Shown one piece after another: positions 29,809-38,189 of a DNA stretch of 64,000 bases. The notes below the pieces were generated by a model. The model was given only the letters and a program-made list of their open reading frames with translations. It was not told where the DNA came from and searched no databases. Numbering within the stretch: position 1 is the stretch's first letter; every line of letters starts with the position of its first letter. The stretch comes from Candidatus Kryptoniota bacterium. GTDB lineage: Bacteria; Bacteroidota; Ignavibacteria; Kryptoniales; JAKASW01. The translations under genes were made by a program, and so were the position numbers. The stretch is from the NCBI GenBank assembly GCA_036567965.1, contig DATCTN010000031.1:434001-498000 (forward strand). Reading direction: 5' to 3'.

Positions 29809-30293
29809 AACTTTTCCACCGATTTTATTTGATTGTCGATCTGTTGGATCCTGGAAGAGGCGGCTCACTGTATGAGTAAGATCGCTCTTCGAAATAAGGT
29901 GCCGCCGATTCTCACGTGCATCCCGCTTCCCGATTCGTCTTCGCATCCTCGCTGAAACCCAAGATGATGGCCGGGTGCTCATATTACCAGACGAATGGGA
30001 CCAGTCTATATTTTACTTTCTTCGTATAATCCTCGTATCCTTCCAATTCATAGACAAGCTTTTTTTCTTCAACGATGACTCTGGCCTCGAGCGGTCTTCC
30101 TCATTTCTCCTATTCGCCTTAGTATTCGGTTCGAATCATTTAGAACTGGCGTTTTTGAAAGGCAAGCCGTTGCAATGCGGTGTGGCGGCCGAACCTCATC
30201 TCGAAGAGAAGCAGATATTGTGTGCTGCCGTTCTAGGATCGAAAAAGAAAAACCATTTCGGATGCGTTATTCGCTCCCAGGTTTGTCCCGTGA
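29809..30293. other. Intergenic region containing a gene remnant
   Basis: About 485 bp between the methyltransferase and the GAF-PP2C phosphatase gene. The only recognisable content is the isoprenylcysteine methyltransferase-like remnant at 29984-30101. Confidence 0.5.
29984..30101 (-). pseudogene. Isoprenylcysteine carboxyl methyltransferase-like C-terminal remnant
   Basis: A minus-strand frame ending in TAA at 29984 reads RPLEARVIVEEKKLVYELEG then YEDYTKKVKYRLVPFVW, matching the conserved C-terminal tail of ICMT-like membrane methyltransferases (EEK.L...L.GY.EY..KV.YRL.P..W). Upstream the same frame has stops, and no membrane helices can be followed, so only about 40 codons survive. Confidence 0.65.
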
Positions 30294-31535
30294 TTATTTT
30301 GCTTCTATCATTACCACGGTGAGATCGTCGCACACGGGATAACCCTCTCTAAACGTCTCGACGTCTCGCAACAGGTCCGCAATCGACAATGAGCGGTCTG
30401 AAAGTTTATCGGTCAGGCGCTTTTCGCCATACAGTTCTAGTGACAGGTTGATAGCTTCGGTCAGTCCGTCCGAATAGAACACGAGCCTGCTCCCGGGCTT
30501 CATTATCACCGTTCGCTCGGAGAAAGAAATTTCCTTTACTCCCAGAGGGAGTCCCGCATCTGTCGAAAGGAAATCCGGCAAGCTGGCTCCATCGATAAGC
30601 AGCGGAAGGCAATGCCCGGCATTCGCAAAAACGACGCTCCTTTCCTTCGGGTCGAGAATTGCGTACACCATTGTAACGAACCTTGCTGCCGGGAAATCTG
30701 TCAGCAGGACATGATTGACACGGCCCAGAACTTTAGCCGGCGATAGTCCGCTCTCTGCAACCAGACGGAGCACTGATCGGGTAGATGACATAAGCATGGC
30801 TGCTCCCATTCCTTTCCCCGAAACATCCGCCAGGACAACTGCCAGACGACCATCACTAAGCGGGACGTAATCGAACCAATCGCCTCCAACCTCGCGGCAG
30901 GGAAGACAAGTGCCGTCGACTGTGAATCCGGAGACAACAGGAGGCGATGGAGGAAACAGGCTGCGTTGTATGCTCTGCGCCTCCAACAATTCCTTTGACA
31001 TTCGTTCCTTTTCATTGCGTTCGCGCTGGAACATGCGGGCGTTTTCTATCGCTGTGGCGATGTGTCCCGCAAGCGCCTCGAGAAGCTCGATACGGTCCGG
31101 CGTAAAAGCGTTGAGCTCCTTGTGCTGTGCGTTGAAGACGCCGATTAGTTTCCCATTAGACCGCAAAGGTATGTCTACCTCCGAGCGGGTCTGGCTGTCG
31201 CTCACGCGGTAGTAAGGGTCTACGCTGACATCGGGCGCGTAATAAGTTTGCTCGGTGGCGCCGACGTGTCCGACCATCCCGTACTCGCCGATCTTGAAGC
31301 GATCACCTTTCATGTGTTGATTTGCATCGCCGCCGCAATCCGCTCCAACGACGAGCTCATTCGTGCGGTCATCCTTCAACAGGACGGCAAGACGTGAGCA
31401 GCCGATTGTCTGGGAAACGTCGTTGACGATCTCCTCCAAAAGGGAATCGAGATCCAGGTTCGAATTGATCCGTTGCGCCACGCGGTGCAGCAGGACGAAA
31501 TCCTGCGCTTGCTCGTCCCGCTTATTGATCTTCAT
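30294..31535 (-). CDS. GAF domain-PP2C (SpoIIE/RsbU) serine phosphatase
   Basis: 413 residues: a GAF sensor domain (about 10-165) with SNLDLDSLLEEIVNDVSQTI at its start, then a helical linker and a PP2C/SpoIIE phosphatase (about 190-413) with EVGGDWFDYVPL, ADVSGKGMGAAMLM, FANAGHCLP and CDDLTVVMIEAK. Cytosolic regulator of the partner-switching type, probably dephosphorylating an anti-anti-sigma factor in answer to a small-molecule signal bound by GAF. No anti-sigma gene is adjacent. Second such phosphatase of the window. Confidence 0.9.
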   Translation of the reverse strand: MKINKRDEQAQDFVLLHRVAQRINSNLDLDSLLEEIVNDVSQTIGCSRLAVLLKDDRTNELVVGADCGGDANQHMKGDRFKIGEYGMVGHVGATEQTYYAPDVSVDPYYRVSDSQTRSEVDIPLRSNGKLIGVFNAQHKELNAFTPDRIELLEALAGHIATAIENARMFQRERNEKERMSKELLEAQSIQRSLFPPSPPVVSGFTVDGTCLPCREVGGDWFDYVPLSDGRLAVVLADVSGKGMGAAMLMSSTRSVLRLVAESGLSPAKVLGRVNHVLLTDFPAARFVTMVYAILDPKERSVVFANAGHCLPLLIDGASLPDFLSTDAGLPLGVKEISFSERTVIMKPGSRLVFYSDGLTEAINLSLELYGEKRLTDKLSDRSLSIADLLRDVETFREGYPVCDDLTVVMIEAK

Positions 31536-31660
31536 CGACGCGAGCTCCTCATATCCTCGTTACGTTTTCTCATCTGTATACTAATATAGCAAGTTCGGCG
31601 GGGCAAAAGTTTCATGCAAATGCTGGCGCCATCTGCAGTACGCGGAATTTATCATGCAGA

Positions 31661-32083
31661 TCATTTGCCCGATTTTCTTACGGCCTTTCTCTCCTTCGTT
31701 GACGGCCTGATCATTCTCTTTCGTGTTCGCCTGGTAATGGCATTTGGACTCTTGTGGCGGGGCTGATAGACTCCGAGCTTGCCTCCGCCCGGCAATTTGA
31801 CCTCGGTGAGCAGTCCCCAGTCGCGATTCTGGATGGGGCCGCAAACGATAGCGTGACTGTTCATCTCGGAAACAAATCTCTTTACGTTGTCACACATCAA
31901 ATACAGTTCATGAATATCGTTTTCATCCGAGGGATGGATCGCGACCTCAGCGGGTGGCAGCGCGAAGATCAGCCAACCCTCACCGATGTCCACGTTGGGC
32001 AGTTTCAGCACGTCCTTTAAGAAAGCTCGGTCAGACTCAGGCTTCCTGCTGTAAATGATGGAATGGGCACCGATAATACTCAT
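31661..32083 (-). CDS. VOC (glyoxalase)-family protein
   Basis: 140 residues. Intact VOC fold: SIIYSRKPESDRAFLKDVLKLP at the N-terminus, WLIFALPPAEVAIHP, ELYLMCDNVKRFVSEM, and DWGLLTEVKLPGGGKLGVYQP; a basic C-terminal tail of about 25 residues follows (RRTRKRMIRPSTKERK). His and Glu metal ligands are partly visible. Function (isomerase, dioxygenase, resistance) cannot be read. Not closely related to the decayed VOC gene at 28977. Confidence 0.78.
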   Translation of the reverse strand: MSIIGAHSIIYSRKPESDRAFLKDVLKLPNVDIGEGWLIFALPPAEVAIHPSDENDIHELYLMCDNVKRFVSEMNSHAIVCGPIQNRDWGLLTEVKLPGGGKLGVYQPRHKSPNAITRRTRKRMIRPSTKERKAVRKSGK

Positions 32084-32204
32084 ACATCCTCCTCAATCAG
32101 GTATCTGCTTCAATCTCTGCCTCAAGCCGCATGAACAGTCCGATAGGTTATCGTTCACTTCGACGAGAGTTTTCCACTGAACTTAGAGCCTTGCGGAAAC
32201 CAGA

Positions 32205-32244
32205 GCCGGCATAACGAGCCATCGGTTATGAAGCGGCATAACGG
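32205..32244. repeat. GGCATAACG direct repeat with GTTATG hairpin
   Basis: Two copies of GGCATAACG flank an inverted GTTATG, making CATAAC/GTTATG stems. It lies downstream of the small membrane protein gene (32282) next to the integron-like array. It is not long enough for an attC site of the kind seen further right. Confidence 0.4.
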
Positions 32245-32281
32245 GTAGGTTCCTTAGCGTATGAGCCACGGGACGATCGCA

Positions 32282-32587
32282 TTACATGTCGCTCTTTGTT
32301 CTATTTGGAGTCTCGATGCTTGATTCTCCATCCTTCGGAACAATGGCGCCGGTGATTCGAATGGATAACCACAGGATAAAGAGTATCAGCGCGAAAAGCA
32401 GGAACCAGGATGGATAAATCTCAAATAAGCAGAGAAAGGTCAGAAGAATAGTTAGGAATGCGGTGTTGATCAATTGTTGGATGAATGCATACTTTCGTTT
32501 CGGATAGTGTGGAATGAGCTTGATCCACGTCGAGAGTAATGAAACCAGAATCGAAACGCCTATTACCTCTAACACGAAATAGAACAT
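32282..32587 (-). CDS. Small membrane protein of unknown function
   Basis: 101 residues, with three hydrophobic helices (about 4-20, 38-60 and 62-82), then a charged tail (KDGESSIETPNRTKSDM). A good AAGGAG ribosome site precedes the ATG. No family recognised. It sits just outside the broken last attC of the array and may be a further, now fixed, cassette gene or an old chromosomal gene. Confidence 0.6.
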   Translation of the reverse strand: MFYFVLEVIGVSILVSLLSTWIKLIPHYPKRKYAFIQQLINTAFLTILLTFLCLFEIYPSWFLLFALILFILWLSIRITGAIVPKDGESSIETPNRTKSDM

Positions 32588-32614
32588 TGGAATCTCCTTA
32601 GAAAATTCACTTGA

Positions 32615-32676
32615 TGAAGCGCCCTAATCATTGACCCGGCTGCCTGGCGGCTTGCGCATGTTAGTTGCAGTTGCCC
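32615..32676 (-). repeat. Truncated last attC-like site
   Basis: After the stop of the cassette 5 gene, the 5' arm GGGCAACTGCAACTAAC (32660-32676 on the complement) matches the start of cassette 5 in 16 of 17 positions, and a CGCTTCAT block typical of the first half of the other sites follows. The second half, with the GTTAGTTGC core, is missing, so the array end is broken here. Confidence 0.65.
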
Positions 32677-32679
32677 GTC

Positions 32680-34932
32680 TCATTTGAGAACCACGAGCTT
32701 CTTGGTTTGCGTAAATAGGCTAGCCTGCAAACGATAGAAGTAAACTCCGCTCGGCAGGTTGACCGCTTCGAACGTAACGGAGTGAATCCCCACTGTCTGG
32801 CGCTCGTTGACGAGTGTTTCAACCTCCCTCCCAAGCACATCGTAAATCTTTAAGCTAACATGGCTGTTAGCCGGAAGTTGATAGCTGATCATAGTTGAGG
32901 GATTAAACGGGTTTGGGTAATTCTGTGAAAGCGCAAAGCTGATGGGAGAATCATGAGATCGAATGGAAACAAATGTGAGTCCTCCGTCATCTGTCCTTAG
33001 GACCAGTCCGCGGCCTCCAATTGCGTACCCGCTCAAGGTGTCTGCGAATTTGATGACATTTAGATCATAGGCCGGATTGACCTGTAATCCTAGCCAACTT
33101 GTCCCGCCATTAGAACTCCTGTATATCATACCTCCAGCTCCGCAAGCCCAGCCATGCCACGCATCGACGAAGCACAGAGACGAAAGACCGTGATCGATCT
33201 CCGAAACTACTTTCCATGATCTACCGCCGTCCGATGTCTTGACGATCATGGCCCGAGTCCCAGTTCGCCCGGAATCGGCAAGCGCGAATCCGATGGAGTC
33301 AGAGACGAATGAAAATGAGCTTATGTTGTCGGTAAACGAAATTTGCGAGAGGATACTCCAGGTCTTCCCACTGTCAGAAGTCTGAAGAACAGATGCTGTG
33401 GAACCGATAAAATCTTCAACAGGTAAACTTGCCAAGCCGCGAACTGAATTCCAGAAGTAAATAGAGCCTGGTGGGACGAAGTAATCTATCGCATAGACTT
33501 GGGTCCAATTCCTTCCGCCATCAGTTGATCGCACTACGTTCCCCTCCTGTACAGAAAATCCATGATTCCCGTTGAGAACTTGCTCCCGCACTCCAACCAT
33601 AAGAGATGTGTCAAAGACGGTCAAAGGATTAGGTAGACAGGCAGAAGATGTCAATATCCATTTCGACCCACCGTCTGACGTCCGATAGAAATCGTCCAAG
33701 GTCGTCGCCCAACCGTCTTTTTCTGATATGAAATCGGTTTGCAGCACATCTGTGGTCGTTGGAACCTTGAGAATTGTCCATGTATCTCCTGCGTCGGTGC
33801 TTTTGAAGACTCTGCCTCCGTCTCCTCCTACGATTAAAGAGGTTGTGGAAAGCAAGTCGATGGAATTCAGGTTCTGAAGCGTTGGCTCTATAAGCGTCCA
33901 AGACGTTCCACCGTCCGCGGTAAGATAAACATACCCTGGCCTTATCAAGACAAGTCCGCTATTACTGTTAACAAATTTCATGTCGACGATATCGTTGACA
34001 TTCCAGATTTGCGAGTATGGAAGTAGATTCTGGTACACGAGCGAGGTATCCCAGCTGTTCCCGTCATCTGTTGTCTTGAAGATTACTGAAGATGAAGAGA
34101 CAAGCCAGCTGGACCCTCCCAAGTAAGATACGTGGTTCAAATATCTCCCACTTTCCTGATATGAGAAAACCTGCTTCCAGTTCGCACCGGCATTTGTTGT
34201 ATTAAACACCAACTCACCGGTGACGCAAAATCCACGGTTGGAATCTGCCCAAGCGATGTCAGGGACGCCTGTCGCCGAATACATGTCACCGGTGAGGGCA
34301 TAATCTGTAATGCTTTTCCCCCCGTCCGTGGTTCTGTGAATTACTCCGGCATTTGCAGACATTCCACTTCCGCCCAAAAAACCATACGCTTGATTGAGAA
34401 ACTTGACGCTGTAAAGGTCTCCGAAAATCGAGTCTTTTGCCCAATGACTTCCTCCATCGGTAGTGTGTAGGATCAAGCCTTCATTCTCCACTTGGGGATT
34501 CGTACTACCAACGATCCAGCCATTGTGCCTGTCAGTAAAATAGAGCCCGTTTAGGTCTTCGTGCGAGGTGTACTGGATAGTCCATGATGAGCCGCCGTTG
34601 GTTGTACCCATAATGATAGCATTGCTAGGACTGTTCCATGAACTCTTGCCCCCGATGATCCAGCCTGTCGACTGATCCACAAAGAATACTCCGGTGAGGT
34701 AATTACTTATTCCAAGGTAGACACTAGACCATGTCTCGCCTCCGTCTGTCGTTCGCATGGCCGTGCCTCCCGGACCGACCGACCAACCGTTTTGTGCATC
34801 CTGTTCCATGTAGACACAGGTATAGGAACCCCCGTGAATGCCCGACGGACTTCTGTCTACCCACTGAGCCACCAGCCTATCCGCGGTCATAAGCATTAGG
34901 AGTACGATCAAGTTTAATCTAACGCAACACAT
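32680..34932 (-). CDS. T9SS-sorted beta-propeller (YCF48/BNR-like) surface protein; cassette 5
   Basis: 750 residues from the ATG at 34932 (MCCVRLNLIVLLMLMTADRL signal peptide), preceded by GAGGAAAC; an upstream in-frame TTG at 34983 is not preferred. The mature protein is a long series of YCF48/BNR repeats (TTDGGSHW, STDGGRNWTQV, SNGGTSWLGL). The C-terminus is a T9SS type A sorting domain: LSQNYPNPFNPSTMISYQLP, VSLKIYDVLGREVETLV and GVYFYRLQ..., ending KKLVVLK. So it should cross the Sec system, then the T9SS, and be anchored outside. Enzyme activity is not evident. Lies within an integron-like cassette, unusual in size. Confidence 0.9.
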   Translation of the reverse strand: MCCVRLNLIVLLMLMTADRLVAQWVDRSPSGIHGGSYTCVYMEQDAQNGWSVGPGGTAMRTTDGGETWSSVYLGISNYLTGVFFVDQSTGWIIGGKSSWNSPSNAIIMGTTNGGSSWTIQYTSHEDLNGLYFTDRHNGWIVGSTNPQVENEGLILHTTDGGSHWAKDSIFGDLYSVKFLNQAYGFLGGSGMSANAGVIHRTTDGGKSITDYALTGDMYSATGVPDIAWADSNRGFCVTGELVFNTTNAGANWKQVFSYQESGRYLNHVSYLGGSSWLVSSSSVIFKTTDDGNSWDTSLVYQNLLPYSQIWNVNDIVDMKFVNSNSGLVLIRPGYVYLTADGGTSWTLIEPTLQNLNSIDLLSTTSLIVGGDGGRVFKSTDAGDTWTILKVPTTTDVLQTDFISEKDGWATTLDDFYRTSDGGSKWILTSSACLPNPLTVFDTSLMVGVREQVLNGNHGFSVQEGNVVRSTDGGRNWTQVYAIDYFVPPGSIYFWNSVRGLASLPVEDFIGSTASVLQTSDSGKTWSILSQISFTDNISSFSFVSDSIGFALADSGRTGTRAMIVKTSDGGRSWKVVSEIDHGLSSLCFVDAWHGWACGAGGMIYRSSNGGTSWLGLQVNPAYDLNVIKFADTLSGYAIGGRGLVLRTDDGGLTFVSIRSHDSPISFALSQNYPNPFNPSTMISYQLPANSHVSLKIYDVLGREVETLVNERQTVGIHSVTFEAVNLPSGVYFYRLQASLFTQTKKLVVLK

Positions 34933-34963
34933 AGTTTCCTCTACTTTTCTTCCTAGGGCAATT

Positions 34964-35109
34964 GCAACTAACGTTTGCGGCAATCACGCTCGCGCCGCGC
35001 TCCTTGAAGCCTCTTATGTGCGCGGCATGGAGCCTGTCCGCCGTCCCGCAAGGCGGGCGAGCGCCATGATATGCAATAATCGAGCGTCGTGATGCGGCGT
35101 GTTAGTTGC
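34964..35109 (-). repeat. attC-like site 4 (cassette 4/5 boundary)
   Basis: A 146-bp imperfect palindrome bounded by CAACTAAC (35101-35109, complement) and GTTAGTTGC (34964-34972). Inside, minus-strand hairpin arms GCCGCGC and GCGCGGC flank ACATAAGAGGCTTCAAGGA. Outer arms near the core are imperfect (GCCGCATCACG against CGTGATTGCCGC). Cassette 4 starts with GCCACGTGGCAACTAAC (35855-35871), matching in 15 of 17 positions the arm 35101-35117. Predicted crossover lies between 34971 and 34972. Confidence 0.78.
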
Positions 35110-35138
35110 TGCGTGGCGACCGTCGTAACCAAATACCT

Positions 35139-35825
35139 TCACTGAGCCAAATGAAATTGTTGGTTCATATCGGTGGTCGTATCAATGGTGACCGACTGAA
35201 CCGCAGTTTGATAGCCCGACTTATAGAGAACGAATTCTATTGTTCGTGACATGTACACGGTGTCGATGGGGTTGACCCCGTTGGTAAGAACAAACGGAAC
35301 GCCGAAAGCAAATATTCCATAAGGCAAAGAGAATTTGCCATTAGAGTCTGTCGTCGTCAAAGGGGTCTTCTTGATAAGTACAGAGTAATCCAAGTTCTCA
35401 AGTGCTATCTTGAACTCAGAAACCGAAGTGTCGGCGACAACTCGACAAATGTAAACTCCATTAGTAGCGCTCAGCCCATCGACAGTAACCATGTATTCAC
35501 CCGCGTTCAACGTATCGTCCACAAGCGTGGCAATCGAATCAAGCGTGAACCATCGAAGAAGGGTTACTGTAACATGACAACGCCTTGGGACTGTATAGCC
35601 AATAATCGTAGAGGGACAAGTTTTGTCCAATTTGTACAACGAGTTCGGTTCGGTGGTGAACATATAATGGATGGCAACACCTTCCAGCGGCTTTCCTTGG
35701 CTATCAAGAACTTGTCCGTAAAAAGTATGAGAAGTTCCATCTTGGGAGACGGGATTGCTTCCTTTCGCGCACCCGAACAGAAGAAGCGCCGCCGCTAAAG
35801 AGATACTCAGGACTGTTTTATTCAT
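35139..35825 (-). CDS. Lipoprotein with carboxypeptidase-regulatory-like domain; cassette 4
   Basis: 228 residues from the ATG at 35825 (MNKTVLSISLAAALLLFGC; lipobox LFGC), preceded by GGGAG; the longer in-frame reading enters the attC site. After the lipobox a beta-sandwich of the carboxypeptidase regulatory type appears (FYGQVLDSQGKPLEGVAIHY) and a second strand set LTTTDSNGKFSLPYGIF. No catalytic residues. Probably an envelope lipoprotein. The single gene of cassette 4. Confidence 0.8.
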   Translation of the reverse strand: MNKTVLSISLAAALLLFGCAKGSNPVSQDGTSHTFYGQVLDSQGKPLEGVAIHYMFTTEPNSLYKLDKTCPSTIIGYTVPRRCHVTVTLLRWFTLDSIATLVDDTLNAGEYMVTVDGLSATNGVYICRVVADTSVSEFKIALENLDYSVLIKKTPLTTTDSNGKFSLPYGIFAFGVPFVLTNGVNPIDTVYMSRTIEFVLYKSGYQTAVQSVTIDTTTDMNQQFHLAQ

Positions 35826-35862
35826 GCACGACTCCCACATTAAATTGAATGCAAGCCACGTG

Positions 35863-35982
35863 GCAACTAACGTACTGCCGCATCGCGCCGTGGCGCCCGC
35901 TCCATATATTCTAATGTCGGCGCCATTGAGTGAGCATCTTGAATATAAAATGACGAACGTCGTGATGCGGCTTGTTACTTGC
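35863..35982 (-). repeat. attC-like site 3 (cassette 3/4 boundary)
   Basis: A 120-bp imperfect palindrome between AAGTAAC (complement of 35974-35982) and GTTAGTTGC (35863-35871). Outer stem: GCCGCATC against GATGCGGC. Inner stem: TGGCGCC against GGCGCCA. The cassette 3 start arm (38048-38064) matches the arm 35974-35990 in 14 of 17 positions. Predicted crossover lies between 35870 and 35871. Confidence 0.78.
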
Positions 35983-35992
35983 AGTTGCCCGT

Positions 35993-38023
35993 TCATTTGA
36001 TTATCAAGAGTTTCTTGGTGTTGATGAATGTGCCAGCCTGCAATCGGTAGAAGTACATTCCGCTTGACAATTTCTCGGAGTTGAAAAGGACATAATGAGC
36101 ACCGGCTGTCTGATGCTCATCGACTAACGTTGCTACCAGCCTTCCAAGCACGTCATATACCTTCAGAGTGACTTGTGCTTGGTCAGGTAGACTGTATTGT
36201 ATTGTGGTGGAAGGATTGAATGGGTTAGGATAGTTCTGGTATAACCTGAAATCTGAAGGGAAAGGAAAATCGTTGATCATTTCTGAAAGCGGGCGTCTTA
36301 ACACGGCCTGCGATGTGCCCGCAAAAAGGTATCCATTGATTAACGCAAGTGACGTTACGTTGCCGGTCGATGACGTACCTGAATTGACTGATGTCCAAGT
36401 GCTTCCGTTGTCACTTGAAAGGTAGATCCCTCCGATCGTTCCAACGAAGACGTAACCGCCAATAGCGGCAAAAGCGTTAGGCAAGGGACTAGGTAATCCG
36501 GCATTTGCACGTGTCCAACTATTGCCGGCGTCGGTGGATACACTAACCCAATTAATATCCACCGCAAATATCGTTGTTCCATTAACACAAATAGCGGAGA
36601 TAGGGCCCGAACCTTTGACCATCAACCAGTCTAAGCCATGATTCCTTGATATGTATAGTCCGAGGTTCGTTGCTGCCAGCACGTCGTCGCCCTGCTGAGC
36701 AAACGAATACACTTCAAGGTATTTGATAGCTGGGGTTGCATCAGACCAGCTTTTGCCGCTATCTGTGGAAACGTAGATCCCCCCAGAGGCTCCCGCAACA
36801 ATATTACCCGCAATCGTGGCAAGACAATTTATTTGAGCAGGCCAAGGTAATCCTTTGCTGGTCGGATCCCAGCTTGCGCCGTAGTCGGATGAAATGTAAA
36901 CCCCAGTATACGTACCGGCGTAAAGAGTATTTCCCAGAAGGGTCAGAGCATCGACTTCAGGGTCATTTATCCCTGAGCTGACCGGCAGCCAATCTAGCCC
37001 ACCATCGGAAGACACGAAAACACCGGCTGATGAGCCCGAAAAAATAAGCGATCCGTTTGTCGCAAAGGTGCGGCTGCCGAGATTCGGGAACCCCATGCTT
37101 ACACTCGTCCAGGTGTTGCCATTGTCAGTCGAAGTGTAGACTCCGCTGTACGTGCCTGCAAAAAGTCTATTTCCAGCGGCGGCAAATGAGAAAACATATG
37201 GTAGGTTGGGAGTTCCGTGGTTGGTTGCGTTCCAAGTTTTGCCACTGTCTTCTGAGATATAAAGATGGCTGTACCACGTTGCGTAAACATATCCACCGGC
37301 TGCGAAAACATGGGATACAGTGTCAGGCGCACCCGAAGTGATATGGCTCCAGCTTGTCCCGCCGGTGGTCGATACGAAGATACCGCTCGCTGATCCGGCC
37401 ACTATGTTTTCTCCCAAAATGCAAAGAGAGGGGGGCCACCAACTTGCGCGGTCAGGTGAATTACTGACCTGTTCCCAGTCCGAGCCTGAGTCGGCAGAAA
37501 CATATATTCCCCCGTATGCAGACGCAAAAACCCTGGTGCCTTCAGTTGCAAGCGAAACGACGTAGTTCAAGTTGCCCGCCATTGAGTCAACGTGTATCCA
37601 ACTGTCACCTCCGTTCGAAGAAACGAAGATGCCCTGATCCGTCCCTGCCAATACTCTCTTGCCTATGGTGGCAAGCGATATGACGCTTAAGCCGCTCAAA
37701 CCACCTTCTGTCTGCGTCCAGGTTGTTCCTTCGTTAGTGGATCGGAAGACCCCCTGATTTGTTCCAGCAAAAACCATCCCGTTATTAAAGGCAAAAATGG
37801 AAATACTTGCGTGCATGCCGCTGTCAGGCTCTAACCAAGTGTTGCCATTGTCAGAGCTCAGGAGGAGCCCGTTGTTATTTGTACCGGCAAAGAGAACATG
37901 GCCATCAACAGCGAGAGCAGTGACCATTGCGCCGCACGGTCCGTTCATCCCTTGCCACTGTCCATCTGATTTGTTAATCGCTATGCCGACAACCATTATT
38001 CCAAAAAGCACGCCCTTTAGCAT
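35993..38023 (-). CDS. T9SS-sorted beta-propeller surface protein; cassette 3
   Basis: 676 residues from the ATG at 38023 (MLKGVLFGIMVVGIAINKSDGQ signal peptide); an AAGGAG 15 bp upstream could instead serve a TTG at 38029, so the start is uncertain by a few codons. About ten BNR/VPS10-like repeats follow (ISSDYGASWDPTS, VSTDAGNSWTRAN, LSSDNGSTWTSVN). The C-terminus is a type A sorting domain: LYQNYPNPFNPSTTIQYSLP, VTLKVYDVLGRLVATLV, SGMYFYRLQ, KKLLIIK. Exported, then sorted by T9SS. Similar design to the cassette 5 product, though the repeats differ. Function beyond surface display is unknown. Confidence 0.9.
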   Translation of the reverse strand: MLKGVLFGIMVVGIAINKSDGQWQGMNGPCGAMVTALAVDGHVLFAGTNNNGLLLSSDNGNTWLEPDSGMHASISIFAFNNGMVFAGTNQGVFRSTNEGTTWTQTEGGLSGLSVISLATIGKRVLAGTDQGIFVSSNGGDSWIHVDSMAGNLNYVVSLATEGTRVFASAYGGIYVSADSGSDWEQVSNSPDRASWWPPSLCILGENIVAGSASGIFVSTTGGTSWSHITSGAPDTVSHVFAAGGYVYATWYSHLYISEDSGKTWNATNHGTPNLPYVFSFAAAGNRLFAGTYSGVYTSTDNGNTWTSVSMGFPNLGSRTFATNGSLIFSGSSAGVFVSSDGGLDWLPVSSGINDPEVDALTLLGNTLYAGTYTGVYISSDYGASWDPTSKGLPWPAQINCLATIAGNIVAGASGGIYVSTDSGKSWSDATPAIKYLEVYSFAQQGDDVLAATNLGLYISRNHGLDWLMVKGSGPISAICVNGTTIFAVDINWVSVSTDAGNSWTRANAGLPSPLPNAFAAIGGYVFVGTIGGIYLSSDNGSTWTSVNSGTSSTGNVTSLALINGYLFAGTSQAVLRRPLSEMINDFPFPSDFRLYQNYPNPFNPSTTIQYSLPDQAQVTLKVYDVLGRLVATLVDEHQTAGAHYVLFNSEKLSSGMYFYRLQAGTFINTKKLLIIK

Positions 38024-38055
38024 TCTCAATTTCAATATCTCCTTGGCAGGCAATT

Positions 38056-38173
38056 GCAACTAACGTCCTGCCGGACAAAGTCGTGGCACGCTCCTTCTTC
38101 GTATAATGTGCGTGCCATGAAGCGAGAACCAAATATAAAAATGACGAGCGTCTTTGTCCGGCTTGTTAGTTGC
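38056..38173 (-). repeat. attC-like site 2 (cassette 2/3 boundary)
   Basis: A 118-bp imperfect palindrome. Cores: GTTAGTTGC on the complement of 38056-38064 and CAACTAAC opposite 38165-38173. Outer stem is a perfect 11 bp (38070-38080 GCCGGACAAAG with 38152-38162). Inner hairpin: GGCACGC (38085-38091) with GCGTGCC (38110-38116). Cassette 2 starts with CGGCAATGGCAACTAAC (39818-39834), matching this site's arm (38165-38181) in 16 of 17 positions. Predicted crossover between 38063 and 38064. Confidence 0.82.
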
Positions 38174-38189
38174 CGTTGCCGTGCCATTG

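Noticed and set aside
29809-29982. N-terminal extension of the methyltransferase
   Set aside because: Very basic, no signal or domain, while a ribosome site sits at the ATG at 29808.
32205-32244. GGCATAACG repeats considered as a sixth attC
   Set aside because: Only about 40 bp, no long palindrome and no matching arm at the start of a neighbouring cassette; kept only as a repeat.
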